NCBI GenBank assembly: GCA_002402045.2
Contig: NVUX02000008.1
Location: forward strand, 37,328-101,327
DNA from: Paracoccaceae bacterium
GTDB taxonomy: Bacteria; Pseudomonadota; Alphaproteobacteria; Rhodobacterales; Rhodobacteraceae
Reading direction: 5' to 3'
Length of the DNA: 64,000 bases
Positions 1-8,023 of this stretch are shown here, piece by piece (position 1 is the stretch's first letter; every line of letters starts with the position of its first letter). Position numbers and translations under genes: made by a program. The notes beneath the pieces are model-generated. The model saw nothing but the letters and a program-made list of their open reading frames with translations, was not told the origin of the DNA and ran no database searches.

Positions 1-154
1 CCTGCTCTATATGCTCTGGGCCACCACCCAGCACTATGCCGATTTCCAGCATCAAGTGGTCACGTTAAATGGCGGGAAACGGCTGGATGACACGCAATGG
101 GAAGTGGCAACCATGAATGTGACCAACATCATCCTGAAAGGCATCGGCGCCTAG
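1..154 (+). CDS. TetR/RutR-family regulator, C-terminal fragment (cut by window edge)
   Basis: The window opens inside this gene. About 50 residues are readable from base 2 to the TAG at 152-154. The visible part begins LLYMLWATTQHYADF and ends in a helix closing with ILKGIGA. In the RutR branch of TetR repressors the same place carries an IWASTQHYADF-like segment, which belongs to the C-terminal ligand-binding and dimerisation domain. The DNA-binding part lies outside the window, so the operator and target cannot be judged. A full-length relative with [10 protein letters not shown] at the same place lies at 1487-2134, so two paralogues sit about 1.3 kb apart on the same strand. In E. coli RutR controls pyrimidine degradation, but no rut or pyrimidine-catabolic gene is visible here. 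Confidence 0.8.
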   Translation, partial: LLYMLWATTQHYADFQHQVVTLNGGKRLDDTQWEVATMNVTNIILKGIGA

Positions 155-263
155 CATTCCAACATAAACCACTGCTTTTGCTAGCGTTACATTCAATTCC
201 TCGTGCCTACTATCGTAGGAGAGCAGGCATGAGATTGTGGGCCATTGTCGAGATATTTCGATA

Positions 264-464
264 CTAGCTGCGCCCCCAGCGCACCCGCGCCCAAAATCGT
301 TCATAAAGAATATACGTCACTGTCCCCACGGCCGTATTTGCCAATGCCAGCCCCAGCCCCTGCGCAATTGAGCCTGTCATAAAAAACCCAACGATCCCCA
401 TGGTAAAAATACCTGTGATTTGCCAAATTATCGCTTTGAGAACCGTTCTTTTTGCTGAGTCCAT
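264..464 (-). CDS. DUF2061 small membrane protein
   Basis: A 66-residue protein that starts MDSAKRTVLKAIIWQITG and ends with a short basic tail. It has two hydrophobic helices (about residues 10-30 and 33-53) and the ERFW motif near residue 55. The RTxxKAxxWR/Q start, two membrane spans and a closing ER-W motif are the pattern of DUF2061, a family of small inner-membrane proteins of unknown function. It converges with the TetR fragment upstream and is divergent from the XRE regulator, sharing about 95 bp with it. No function can be assigned. Confidence 0.75.
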   Translation of the reverse strand: MDSAKRTVLKAIIWQITGIFTMGIVGFFMTGSIAQGLGLALANTAVGTVTYILYERFWARVRWGRS

Positions 465-559
465 ATCCAGCCTCCTTATGGCTGTTTACCCCAAGTCTTG
501 ACGCGCATGAATTATGGGCTTACTCATACTTTACCCCCATATTTGGATTAAATTCATCA

Positions 560-1417
560 ATGGTTACTTTTATCACCAAGCGAGCCCGCGCCGAGACATT
601 TCGCCAGCGCCTGACCGAGGCCATGGCCGGTGCCAAGTTCAACAAAAGCACCCTCGCCGCTGAAATCCGCGTAGACCGCTCGACCATTTCCCAGCTCCTC
701 GCCCCCAACCAAACCCGCCTGCCCAATGCGCAAGTGGTGGCTGAAGCCGCCCGCGCGCTTAAAGTTTCGGCGGATTGGCTGCTCGGCCTCAGCCAGCGCC
801 CCGAGCGCGCAAACGACCTGTTGGATATTGTGGTAAACATGCCCGAAGCCGCCCGATCTTCAGAAGACGAACAACTCGTCCGCTGGCACCAAGAGGCCGC
901 CGGTTATAAAATCCGCCACGTCCCCGCCACCCTGCCCGATTTTCTAAAAACCTCCGAGCTTTTGCGCTGGGAATACCAGACTCAAATCGGGAAAACCCCG
1001 GATCAGGCCGTTGGTGCCATGAAAGACCACCTAAGTTGGATGCGCCTGCAACACTCCGACTACGAAATTGCGATGCCGCTCTATGAGCTGCAATCCTTCG
1101 CCGCCGGCACCGGATATTACAGTGGCCTTTCACCAGATATCCGCGCGGCGCAAATCGAAAAATTCATCGAACTGCACGATGCCCTCTACCCGTCCCTCCG
1201 GGTGTTTCAGTTTGACGCCCATCAGGTTTTTAGCGCCCCGATGACGGTGTTCGGCCCCCTCATGAGCGCCCTTTACCTTGGCCGACATTATATTGTGTTT
1301 CGCGATTCCACCCGTGTGCAAGCCATGACCAACCATTTTGACTGGCTCGTGCGCGCAGCCACAATCGACGCCCGAGACTTTGGTGACCACCTCAAAAGCT
1401 TGCGCATTCCCGCTTAA
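560..1417 (+). CDS. XRE-type helix-turn-helix transcriptional regulator
   Basis: Starting at the ATG at 560 gives 285 residues; a longer reading from 452 would add 36 residues with no domain character. The N-terminal 65 residues form a lambda-repressor-like HTH (FNKSTLAAEIRVDRSTISQL, then a WLLGLS ending typical of XRE domains). The remaining 200 residues are a conserved-looking effector part with a YELQSFAAGTGYYSG segment. I do not recognise its ligand. It lies between two RutR-like genes, and its start is divergent from the DUF2061 gene, which it could regulate. The domain assignment is secure; the regulated genes are unknown. Confidence 0.8.
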   Translation: MVTFITKRARAETFRQRLTEAMAGAKFNKSTLAAEIRVDRSTISQLLAPNQTRLPNAQVVAEAARALKVSADWLLGLSQRPERANDLLDIVVNMPEAARSSEDEQLVRWHQEAAGYKIRHVPATLPDFLKTSELLRWEYQTQIGKTPDQAVGAMKDHLSWMRLQHSDYEIAMPLYELQSFAAGTGYYSGLSPDIRAAQIEKFIELHDALYPSLRVFQFDAHQVFSAPMTVFGPLMSALYLGRHYIVFRDSTRVQAMTNHFDWLVRAATIDARDFGDHLKSLRIPA

Positions 1418-1486
1418 AAAGCGTTTGCACCCTTGGGCGCGCATATTCTATAGTCTAATAACTTTGTCTGACTGAAAGCCAAACGC

Positions 1487-2134
1487 GTGCCCACACCCAA
1501 ACCGACGAGCCAGCCGAGGGCTAAATCAACCCAAAAACCGACCCGCATTCAGCGGGAGAAAACCTTGACCATTCTCGAAGCCGCGCTTGAGGTGTTTTCC
1601 AAACGCGGATTTCGGGGGGCAACGCTTGACCTGATCGCCAATGAGGCAAATCTATCCAAGCCAAACTTGCTGTATTACTTCGCCTCAAAAGAGGCCCTTC
1701 ACGCCGAGCTATTGGCGGGGCTGATGGAAAAGTGGCTGAAGCCTCTTGCACAAATCGAACCAAACGGTGAGCCGATTGCCGAAATATGTGCATATATCGA
1801 ACGCAAACTTGAGTTGGCACAAAAATACCCGCGCGAAAGCCGTTTGTTTGCCAACGAGATCATTCAAGAGGCCCCGCGCGGCCAAGGCGCCCTAAACGGC
1901 CAGCTCAAAGAGCTTGTTAATGAGAAAGTGAATCTGATCAATCGCTGGATAGCTGAGGGAAAAATCGCGCCGGTCGACCCCCTTCATCTGATCTTCTCGA
2001 TCTGGGCAACCACGCAGCATTATTCAGATTTTGACACCCAAATTGAGGCTATAATGGACGAAGGTTATGACGACCGCTTCGAGACCGCCAAAACCTTCCT
2101 CCATGACATGTTTACCAAGGCGCTAACTCTGTAG
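1487..2134 (+). CDS. RutR-like TetR-family transcriptional regulator
   Basis: A 215-residue protein with a GTG start. After a basic leader of about 22 residues comes a TetR HTH ([20 protein letters not shown], then [16 protein letters not shown], residues about 27-75). The C-terminal domain carries the RutR-type features [17 protein letters not shown] and [12 protein letters not shown]. coli RutR binds uracil or thymine and regulates pyrimidine use, but close homologues in alphaproteobacteria serve varied purine and pyrimidine functions. No target gene is adjacent: the next gene, mrp, converges and overlaps the 3' end by 12 bp. Family assignment is firm; ligand and regulon are not known. Confidence 0.85.
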   Translation: MPTPKPTSQPRAKSTQKPTRIQREKTLTILEAALEVFSKRGFRGATLDLIANEANLSKPNLLYYFASKEALHAELLAGLMEKWLKPLAQIEPNGEPIAEICAYIERKLELAQKYPRESRLFANEIIQEAPRGQGALNGQLKELVNEKVNLINRWIAEGKIAPVDPLHLIFSIWATTQHYSDFDTQIEAIMDEGYDDRFETAKTFLHDMFTKALTL

Positions 2135-3193
2135 CGCCTTCACCTGCATCAGGTTTATGGCGATGTCCTTAAAGGCCTGGGCTTGCGCGCTTTCAGGCGC
2201 GGCAACCACGATCGGCGCGCCCGCATCGCCGGCCAACCTAATTTCGATATCAAGCGGAATTTCACCAAGCAGTGGCAGATTTAGCTTTTTGGCTTCAGCC
2301 ACAGCCCCACCATGACCAAAGATATGCTCCTCATGTCCACATTCAGAGCAAATATGCGTTGACATATTCTCAATAATCCCCAGCACAGGCGTTCCGGTTT
2401 TCCTAAACATATCCAGCGCTTTACGCGCGTCTAGCATGGCAATATCCTGTGGCGTAGACACCACAATCGCACCCGTTATCGCGGTTTTCTGGCTCAGCGT
2501 TAGCTGCACATCCCCAGTGCCCGGCGGCAAGTCTACCACCAAAATATCCAGCTCACCCCACTCCACTTGGTTCAGCATTTGCTGCAACGCCCCCATCAGC
2601 ATCGGCCCGCGCCAAACCACCGCTTCGTCTTCCCGCATCATCAAGCCCATCGACATAAGCTTAACCCCGTGTTTTTCCACGGGTGCCATGCCACGCTCGC
2701 CCACAGCCTTTGGCCGCGCCAAAGTGCCCATCATCCGGGGTTGTGACGGGCCATAAATATCGGCATCCAACAGCCCCACTTTTTGCCCCATGCCTGCGAG
2801 CGCCACCGCCAAGTTAGCCGACACAGTAGATTTCCCGACGCCCCCCTTTCCCGAAGCCACGGCTACAATATGGCGAATGCCCGGAATCCTCTGCGGCCCT
2901 TGTGGCGCTGCGGATTTTTTCGTCCCTAAATTAGGTACTTTCTTCTCAGAATGAGCGGTAATAAGCGCCGAAACCTTGCCAACACCCGCGAGGGCCTCCA
3001 CCGCGTCCACAGCCTCCACGCGCACTGGCTCCATCGCCACCCCCCGTTCGGCTTCCACTTCCAACACAAAACGCACAGCATCTCCTTCGATGCTGATAGC
3101 CCGTGCGATATCCGCATCCACAATATCCCGCCCGCTCACCGGGTCTTTTACCCGCCGAAGTGCATTCAAAACTTGTTCACGTGTCACACTCAT
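2123..3193 (-). CDS. mrp: Mrp/ApbC-type iron-sulfur cluster carrier ATPase
   Basis: A 356-residue protein with an N-terminal MIP18/DUF59 domain (residues 1-80, [15 protein letters not shown]) and a MinD/Mrp-type P-loop ATPase domain. The deviant Walker A is [17 protein letters not shown] near residue 113, followed by [14 protein letters not shown]. The C-terminal CxxC ([10 protein letters not shown]) is the cluster-binding motif of the NBP35/Mrp family. Such proteins bind and transfer Fe-S clusters to apoproteins in the cytoplasm. The ATG is preceded by AGAGGTG on the minus strand. It overlaps the end of the TetR gene by 12 bp tail to tail. Length and motifs are normal. Confidence 0.95.
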   Translation of the reverse strand: MSVTREQVLNALRRVKDPVSGRDIVDADIARAISIEGDAVRFVLEVEAERGVAMEPVRVEAVDAVEALAGVGKVSALITAHSEKKVPNLGTKKSAAPQGPQRIPGIRHIVAVASGKGGVGKSTVSANLAVALAGMGQKVGLLDADIYGPSQPRMMGTLARPKAVGERGMAPVEKHGVKLMSMGLMMREDEAVVWRGPMLMGALQQMLNQVEWGELDILVVDLPPGTGDVQLTLSQKTAITGAIVVSTPQDIAMLDARKALDMFRKTGTPVLGIIENMSTHICSECGHEEHIFGHGGAVAEAKKLNLPLLGEIPLDIEIRLAGDAGAPIVVAAPESAQAQAFKDIAINLMQVKALQS

Positions 3194-3543
3194 GGCGCAC
3201 CTCTTTCATACTTGATGTTTCCTGTCAGGTTTATGCAGTTGGAGGGCCATTGGAAACCTGCAATTTGCCACAGGTAAAAGAAGGGGAAATAGGCCGCTAT
3301 TCGCCGAGAACGCATAAACTTGGGAAAATCAATTTATTCGGGAAAAAAAATCTTCTATTAACCTTTTATTGGTGGTAAATTGACTACGATCAAGTGGTGC
3401 AATAAACAAACCGTTAAGTTGATTCGAAGAAATGATATTATTGTAATGATCAATGAGTTCCCAAATTTGTAATTGTGGCCTCGGAGCTTTTGCATCCACA
3501 ATAGCGGTGCAGAAATACGCAACGTCGACCAAAGGACTAAAAT
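3194..3543. other. 350-bp A+T-rich intergenic region between mrp and the uppS-like gene
   Basis: This region separates the divergent mrp and uppS-like genes and is visibly richer in A and T than the surrounding genes. It holds a possible promoter at 3380-3408 (listed separately), an AAAGGA ribosome-binding site just before the ATG at 3544, and a 7-bp inverted repeat ATTGTGG...CCACAAT with a 17-bp gap at about 3473-3503. I see no convincing protein gene; the short readings across it have no recognisable composition. It probably carries the control region of the polysaccharide export operon. Confidence 0.5.
3380..3408 (+). promoter_or_regulatory. possible sigma70-type promoter of the uppS-wza-wzb-wzc operon
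   Basis: TTGACT at 3380-3385 matches five of six consensus -35 bases. TAAACA lies 17 bp downstream at 3103-3108 offset within the line, that is at 3403-3408, and is a weak -10. The position, about 140 bp ahead of the first gene, is reasonable. This was judged by eye only; alphaproteobacterial promoters are often poorly conserved. Confidence 0.25.
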
Positions 3544-4257
3544 ATGCATGTCGGAATAATTATGGACGGGAATGGTCGCTGGGCAACTCACCGAGGCCTT
3601 GCACGGCTAATTGGGCATAAGCGTGGCGCAGCACAGGTCAAAAAGATCGTTAAGAATTGCCCGCGGCTTGGTGTGAAAACCCTCACCCTTTATGCTTTTT
3701 CCACCGAAAACTGGAAGCGTGCTGCGCATGAAGTTGAAGGGTTGATGAAACTGTTTCGCGGCTACCTAGCCAATAACCTTGTTGAATTGCACGATAAAAA
3801 CGTGCGCGTGCGGTTTCTCGGAGATCCAACAGCGCTATCACCTGAAATTTTAGTACTTATGGAAAAGCTTCGGAACCTCACCGAAGGTAACACCGGGCTT
3901 CAGCTTAATGTTGCTATAAATTATGGTGGCCGGGACGAAATTGTCCGTGCAACCAAAGAAATTGCGGCCCAGGTTGCGTCCGGCGAGCTGGCCATTGACG
4001 ACATCACCGAGGCGCGATTTTCCACATTTCTGGATTCGCGCACCCAAAATGACCCGGACCTAATTATCCGCACCGCCGGAGAAATGCGGCTTTCCAATTT
4101 TTTAACATGGCAAAGCGCGTATTCAGAATTTGCGTTTTTGCAAGAATCTTGGCCCGAATTTTCGCCCGAAGTCTTTGAAAGTACGCTACAAAACTTCCAT
4201 TCCCGCACTCGCCAATTTGGCGCTGTGGTGCCCAAAAGGTCAGAATTGGCTGAATAA
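3544..4257 (+). CDS. UppS-family cis-prenyl transferase (isoprenyl diphosphate synthase)
   Basis: A 237-residue protein that opens directly with the catalytic motif MHVGIIMDGNGRWA (Asp8), followed by the FSTENWKR segment and the late motif RTAGEMRLSNFLTWQSAYSE. The usual form of that late motif is RTSGExRLSNFL, so Ala replaces Ser. The family condenses isopentenyl diphosphate onto farnesyl diphosphate to make the polyprenyl diphosphate carrier of cell-envelope sugars. The housekeeping uppS of alphaproteobacteria normally lies beside frr, cdsA and dxr. This copy instead heads a polysaccharide export operon, 66 bp before the wza-like gene, so it is probably a second copy supplying lipid carrier for that pathway, or for the prenyl-phosphoribose pathway at 30-33 kb. 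Existence of a housekeeping copy cannot be seen here. Confidence 0.85.
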   Translation: MHVGIIMDGNGRWATHRGLARLIGHKRGAAQVKKIVKNCPRLGVKTLTLYAFSTENWKRAAHEVEGLMKLFRGYLANNLVELHDKNVRVRFLGDPTALSPEILVLMEKLRNLTEGNTGLQLNVAINYGGRDEIVRATKEIAAQVASGELAIDDITEARFSTFLDSRTQNDPDLIIRTAGEMRLSNFLTWQSAYSEFAFLQESWPEFSPEVFESTLQNFHSRTRQFGAVVPKRSELAE

Positions 4258-4323
4258 AACGCCCTTTATTACCGCCCCAATTGCGTCTATTATTCCTCCA
4301 GTTTTAATTGATTAGGCTAAAAA

Positions 4324-5424
4324 TTGAACCCTTTTCGAATCTTGCCATGTCGGCTTTCCATATCGCTCGCAATCCTCTTGGTTGCGGCAGGGTGTGCCGA
4401 GGTCTCTCGTACAAATTTCCCAACAAGCTCAGCGGCACAATCAGCCGAGTTGCCGGACTATGTGCGCATAATTCCACTTACACCCGATAATATTAACCAG
4501 TCAAACACGAGCTCCCAACACAGCCACAGCACATCACAGCTGGCCTCCGCGAGGTCCACTTGGCAATATAATATTGGCGTTGGCGATGTCCTGAGCATAA
4601 TTGTGTGGGATCACCCAGAGCTCACCCTCCCTGCCGGCCCGCAACGCAGCCAGTTGGAATCGGGAAGCACTGTTAATGAAAGTGGGGCTATCTTTTACCC
4701 ATATCTCGGGCAAGTCCGGGTGGCGGGCCGCATTGTGGGGGATGTGCAGCGCGAACTAACAGAGCGCTTGCAAGAGTTCATCCCCGATCCGCAAATCGAA
4801 GTGAAAGTCGCCGCATATAATGCGCGCAAGGTCGTGATTACCGGCGCCATAAATGCCCCACAATCTTTGCCCATCACAAACATTCCGCTCACCTTGCTTG
4901 AGGCGATAAACGCGTCTGGCGGTTTGACAGATAGCGCAAATGGGCATCAGGTCAGCATTCGCCGAAATGGCGAAAATTCAACTATAGATTTGCAAAATTT
5001 CCTGGAAAATGGCCAGTCCAGCAACAACCCGATATTGCACGGCGGTGACATAATCAATGTTCCCATCGCCGCGCCCGCTTTAGCCTTTATACTTGGCAAA
5101 ATAAAAACACCCGGTGTTGTTGATCTCGGGCCAAACGAAATCAGCTTAACCGCAGCGATCGCACTACAAGGCGGGCTGGATGAGGCGCGCGCCGACGCCA
5201 GCGGCATATTTGTTTTTCGCAATCAATCCGAGCGCATAGACGTTTTCCAGCTCGACGCCACCACCCCGCTTGCCTTTGTTTTGGCAACAAAGTTCACCCT
5301 GAAACCAGACGACGTTGTCTACATTGTTTCGGACCCGGCCGCACGCTGGAACGAAATTATTACCCAGCTAATTCCGACTATCGGGGCCGTGCGGCAAGCC
5401 CAAATTATCAGGAACGACCTTTAA
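4324..5424 (+). CDS. Wza-type outer-membrane polysaccharide export lipoprotein
   Basis: A 366-residue protein with a TTG start. Residues 1-24 form a lipoprotein signal peptide with the lipobox LVAAGC (Cys24). Next come a polysaccharide export (poly_export) domain with the pattern YNIGVGDVLSIIVWDHPELT (about residues 80-180) and SLBB-like repeats (KVVITGAINAPQSLPI and ILGKIKTPGVVDLGP). Wza-family proteins form the octameric outer-membrane channel for capsule or exopolysaccharide. It is followed, with a 1-bp overlap, by the phosphatase gene, giving the usual wza-wzb-wzc order. No ATG offers the same signal peptide, so the TTG start is preferred. Confidence 0.9.
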   Translation: MNPFRILPCRLSISLAILLVAAGCAEVSRTNFPTSSAAQSAELPDYVRIIPLTPDNINQSNTSSQHSHSTSQLASARSTWQYNIGVGDVLSIIVWDHPELTLPAGPQRSQLESGSTVNESGAIFYPYLGQVRVAGRIVGDVQRELTERLQEFIPDPQIEVKVAAYNARKVVITGAINAPQSLPITNIPLTLLEAINASGGLTDSANGHQVSIRRNGENSTIDLQNFLENGQSSNNPILHGGDIINVPIAAPALAFILGKIKTPGVVDLGPNEISLTAAIALQGGLDEARADASGIFVFRNQSERIDVFQLDATTPLAFVLATKFTLKPDDVVYIVSDPAARWNEIITQLIPTIGAVRQAQIIRNDL

Positions 5425-5861
5425 TGATAAATTCTGTTCTTGTTGTTTGTGTTGGTAATATTTGCCGCTCGCCCGCCGGCGAAAGGATGCTGGCAAAAGC
5501 CTGCCCGTCCATTCGGGTGGAATCTGCTGGAATCGCAGCGCTTGAGGGCCATGCCGCGGATAAAACCATGAGCGAAATTGCCACGGATCGGGGTTTAAGC
5601 CTTGAAGGCCATGTCGCCCGCCAGTTCACCGCTGAAATTGCCAATGAGTTTGATCTTATCCTCGCTTTGGAAAAAGGGCATATTCGCGTGATATCGGAAA
5701 TGGCCCCTACCGTAAGTGGAAAAACAATGCTTTTAGGCCAATGGCTTACCTCCCAAGAAATCGCTGACCCTTATCGCAATAGCCTCGAATTTTACAATCT
5801 GGTTTTTGATCAGGTCACAAATGCTTGCGCGGCTTGGGCCAGCAAGCTAGGGGCAAAATAA
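5424..5861 (+). CDS. Wzb-type low-molecular-weight protein-tyrosine phosphatase
   Basis: A 145-residue protein with the phosphatase loop CVGNICRSPAGE (Cys near residue 9, Arg six residues later) and the general-acid motif DPYRNS near residue 113. This is the complete active site of LMW-PTPs. In polysaccharide operons these enzymes dephosphorylate the tyrosine cluster of the cognate Wzc kinase, so that export cycles between phosphorylated and unphosphorylated states. It is translationally coupled on both sides: its ATG overlaps the wza stop and its stop overlaps the wzc ATG by 1 bp. Confidence 0.93.
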   Translation: MINSVLVVCVGNICRSPAGERMLAKACPSIRVESAGIAALEGHAADKTMSEIATDRGLSLEGHVARQFTAEIANEFDLILALEKGHIRVISEMAPTVSGKTMLLGQWLTSQEIADPYRNSLEFYNLVFDQVTNACAAWASKLGAK

Positions 5862-8023
5862 TGGCCACGAGTTCCGACCAAGAAATCGACCTCCTCGAAC
5901 TTGCGCTCCTGTTTTACCGCAAAAAGGTCTTGATCCTTTTTATAACCTTTCTCGGCGCCATCATCGGCATCGCCATCGCGCTTTTTTCCACACCGATTTA
6001 TCGGGCAGACGCGCTCATCCAGCTTGAAGAGAAATCAAGCGGCGGCATGGCGCTCTCCTCTGACCTCTCCTCTCTATTTGCAGATACGCCGCAATCCGTG
6101 GCCGAAATCGAGATTTTGCGTTCACGAATGATTTTGGGGCAGGTCATCAATAGCCTTCGGCTCGATATTTCGGCCACCCCCAAGCGTTTGCCCATCATCG
6201 GTAATTTCCTCTCTCGGTATGAATTTTCCGAGCCTAATATCTCGTTCATCTCGACCTATGCGTGGCATAACGAAACCATCGAGCTTGGTTTTTTAGAAGT
6301 GCCCGATGTGCTATTGGACCAGACGATCACGCTCACATATCTGGGTGATGGTGCGTTTGAAATTGATCTGGATGCAGGCGCACCCATTGTTGGCCAAGTC
6401 GGGCAGCCACTCCGCCGCTCAGAGCTGGATTTTGCTATATTGGTAAACGTGATCACGGGGCAGCCGGGCCGCGAATATGAGCTAAAAAAGTCGGGGTTTG
6501 CCAACGTTTTAACCGAGATAAGAAGCAATTACACGATAAACGAAAAAGGCAAAAACTCCTCCATAATTCAACTTATGGTGCAAGGGCCTAATCCAGCGCT
6601 GGCCACTCAAATTCTTAAAAAAATCACAGATGTTTATCTTCTTCAAAACGTCAACCGCAATGCCGCTGAGGCTGATAGCAGCCTGACTTTCATTCAGGCT
6701 CAGCTGCCAGAAACCGAAGCCACAATGCGAGCGGCAGAAAGCGCTGTAAATGCTTACAAGCTCTCGCAGGACTCCGTGGATTTATCGTTCGAGACTTTGG
6801 CCCTTCTGGAGCAAGCGGTCGCCATTGCGGCGCAACTCAGCCAGATCGATCTGGAAGAGCAAGAGCTCAAAAAACGCTACACGCCGGCCCACCCAGTTTA
6901 TCAAACCCTTTTGGGAAATCGAGGCGAGTTGGAGAACCAGCTTGAGAAGGTCCGGCTTCAATCTATGGAGCTGCCCGAAACCCAGCTGGAAATGCTGCGC
7001 CTAACTCAAAATCTTGAAGTTGCTCGCGAAATTTACCTGCAGCTCGTTTCTCGCGCACAGGAACTCGCGGTGATAAAAGCCGGTACCATCGGCAATATCA
7101 GGGTCATTGATACCCCAATGTCTTTCCCCAAACCTATCAAACCGTCAAAGCCGCTGGTGGTGATTATTTCGACCGTTTTGGCACTTTTCCTTGCCGTCGT
7201 GCTCGTGCTTCTTCGCTCGTTCATGACAAAAGGCGTTGAAGGGCAGGAGCAAATTGAGGCGCTCGGCCTTTCTGTTTTTGGCGCCATTCAGAAGGTTGGA
7301 AATGGCGACTTCACTGCCAATAAGCGCGGGCGTGATACCCCTATTTTAGCGAAAACTGACCCAACGAACCTCTCTGTCGAGGCCCTTCGCAGCCTGCGCA
7401 CCAGCCTGCATTTTGGCATGCTTGATGCCAAATCCAGCCTGCTTTTGTTTACCAGTTCGCGCCCGGGCGAAGGTAAATCATTCCTCGCGGTTAATCTGGC
7501 CACCGTGATGGCGCAAGCTGGGCAAAATGTATGCCTTGTTGATGCCGACATCCGGCGCGGCTATCTGCGCCGCTTTTTTGGCGTACCGAAATCGGCGCTG
7601 GGTTTAACTGATGTATTGGCTGGCGATGCAGAGCTTGATGACGTGATCATCAAAGACCCCGACACCGGCCTTAGCTTCATTCCCGCTGGTAAATACCCGC
7701 CCAACCCGTCCGAGCTTTTGATGCACAAGAACTTCGCCACCACCTGCGCAGCGCTGGATGCTCGTTTTGAAATGACCTTAATGGATGCACCGCCATTGCT
7801 GGCGGTTACCGATCCGGTGATTATTGGAAAATATGCGGGCATGATCCTGCTGGTGGTCCGGCATTTGTTTACTCAGGTTGGCGAGCTAAACGCCGCGCTA
7901 AAAACCCTTGAAAACAACGGGTTAAAAGCCAATGGAGCCGTATTAAACGCCTATTCACCAAAAGCGTCAAATAAAGGCGCCGGGGATTACAGCTACCAAT
8001 ACGCCTATAAAACCCGAGATTAA
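5861..8023 (+). CDS. Wzc-type polysaccharide co-polymerase and BY-kinase
   Basis: The ATG at 5861 overlaps the wzb stop and gives 720 residues. The N-terminus has a Wzz domain with a first membrane span at about residues 23-45. A periplasmic coiled-coil/GNVR part follows, with a second span near residue 430. The cytoplasmic kinase has Walker A SSRPGEGKSFLAVNLA (about 533), Walker A' VCLVDADIRRG (about 557) and Walker B LMDAPP (about 641). A C-terminal tyrosine-rich tail (GDYSYQYAYKTRD) is the expected autophosphorylation cluster. It controls chain length and export together with Wza and Wzb. The 3' end overlaps ptsP by 4 bp tail to tail. No glycosyltransferase, Wzx or Wzy gene is near. Confidence 0.93.
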   Translation: MATSSDQEIDLLELALLFYRKKVLILFITFLGAIIGIAIALFSTPIYRADALIQLEEKSSGGMALSSDLSSLFADTPQSVAEIEILRSRMILGQVINSLRLDISATPKRLPIIGNFLSRYEFSEPNISFISTYAWHNETIELGFLEVPDVLLDQTITLTYLGDGAFEIDLDAGAPIVGQVGQPLRRSELDFAILVNVITGQPGREYELKKSGFANVLTEIRSNYTINEKGKNSSIIQLMVQGPNPALATQILKKITDVYLLQNVNRNAAEADSSLTFIQAQLPETEATMRAAESAVNAYKLSQDSVDLSFETLALLEQAVAIAAQLSQIDLEEQELKKRYTPAHPVYQTLLGNRGELENQLEKVRLQSMELPETQLEMLRLTQNLEVAREIYLQLVSRAQELAVIKAGTIGNIRVIDTPMSFPKPIKPSKPLVVIISTVLALFLAVVLVLLRSFMTKGVEGQEQIEALGLSVFGAIQKVGNGDFTANKRGRDTPILAKTDPTNLSVEALRSLRTSLHFGMLDAKSSLLLFTSSRPGEGKSFLAVNLATVMAQAGQNVCLVDADIRRGYLRRFFGVPKSALGLTDVLAGDAELDDVIIKDPDTGLSFIPAGKYPPNPSELLMHKNFATTCAALDARFEMTLMDAPPLLAVTDPVIIGKYAGMILLVVRHLFTQVGELNAALKTLENNGLKANGAVLNAYSPKASNKGAGDYSYQYAYKTRD

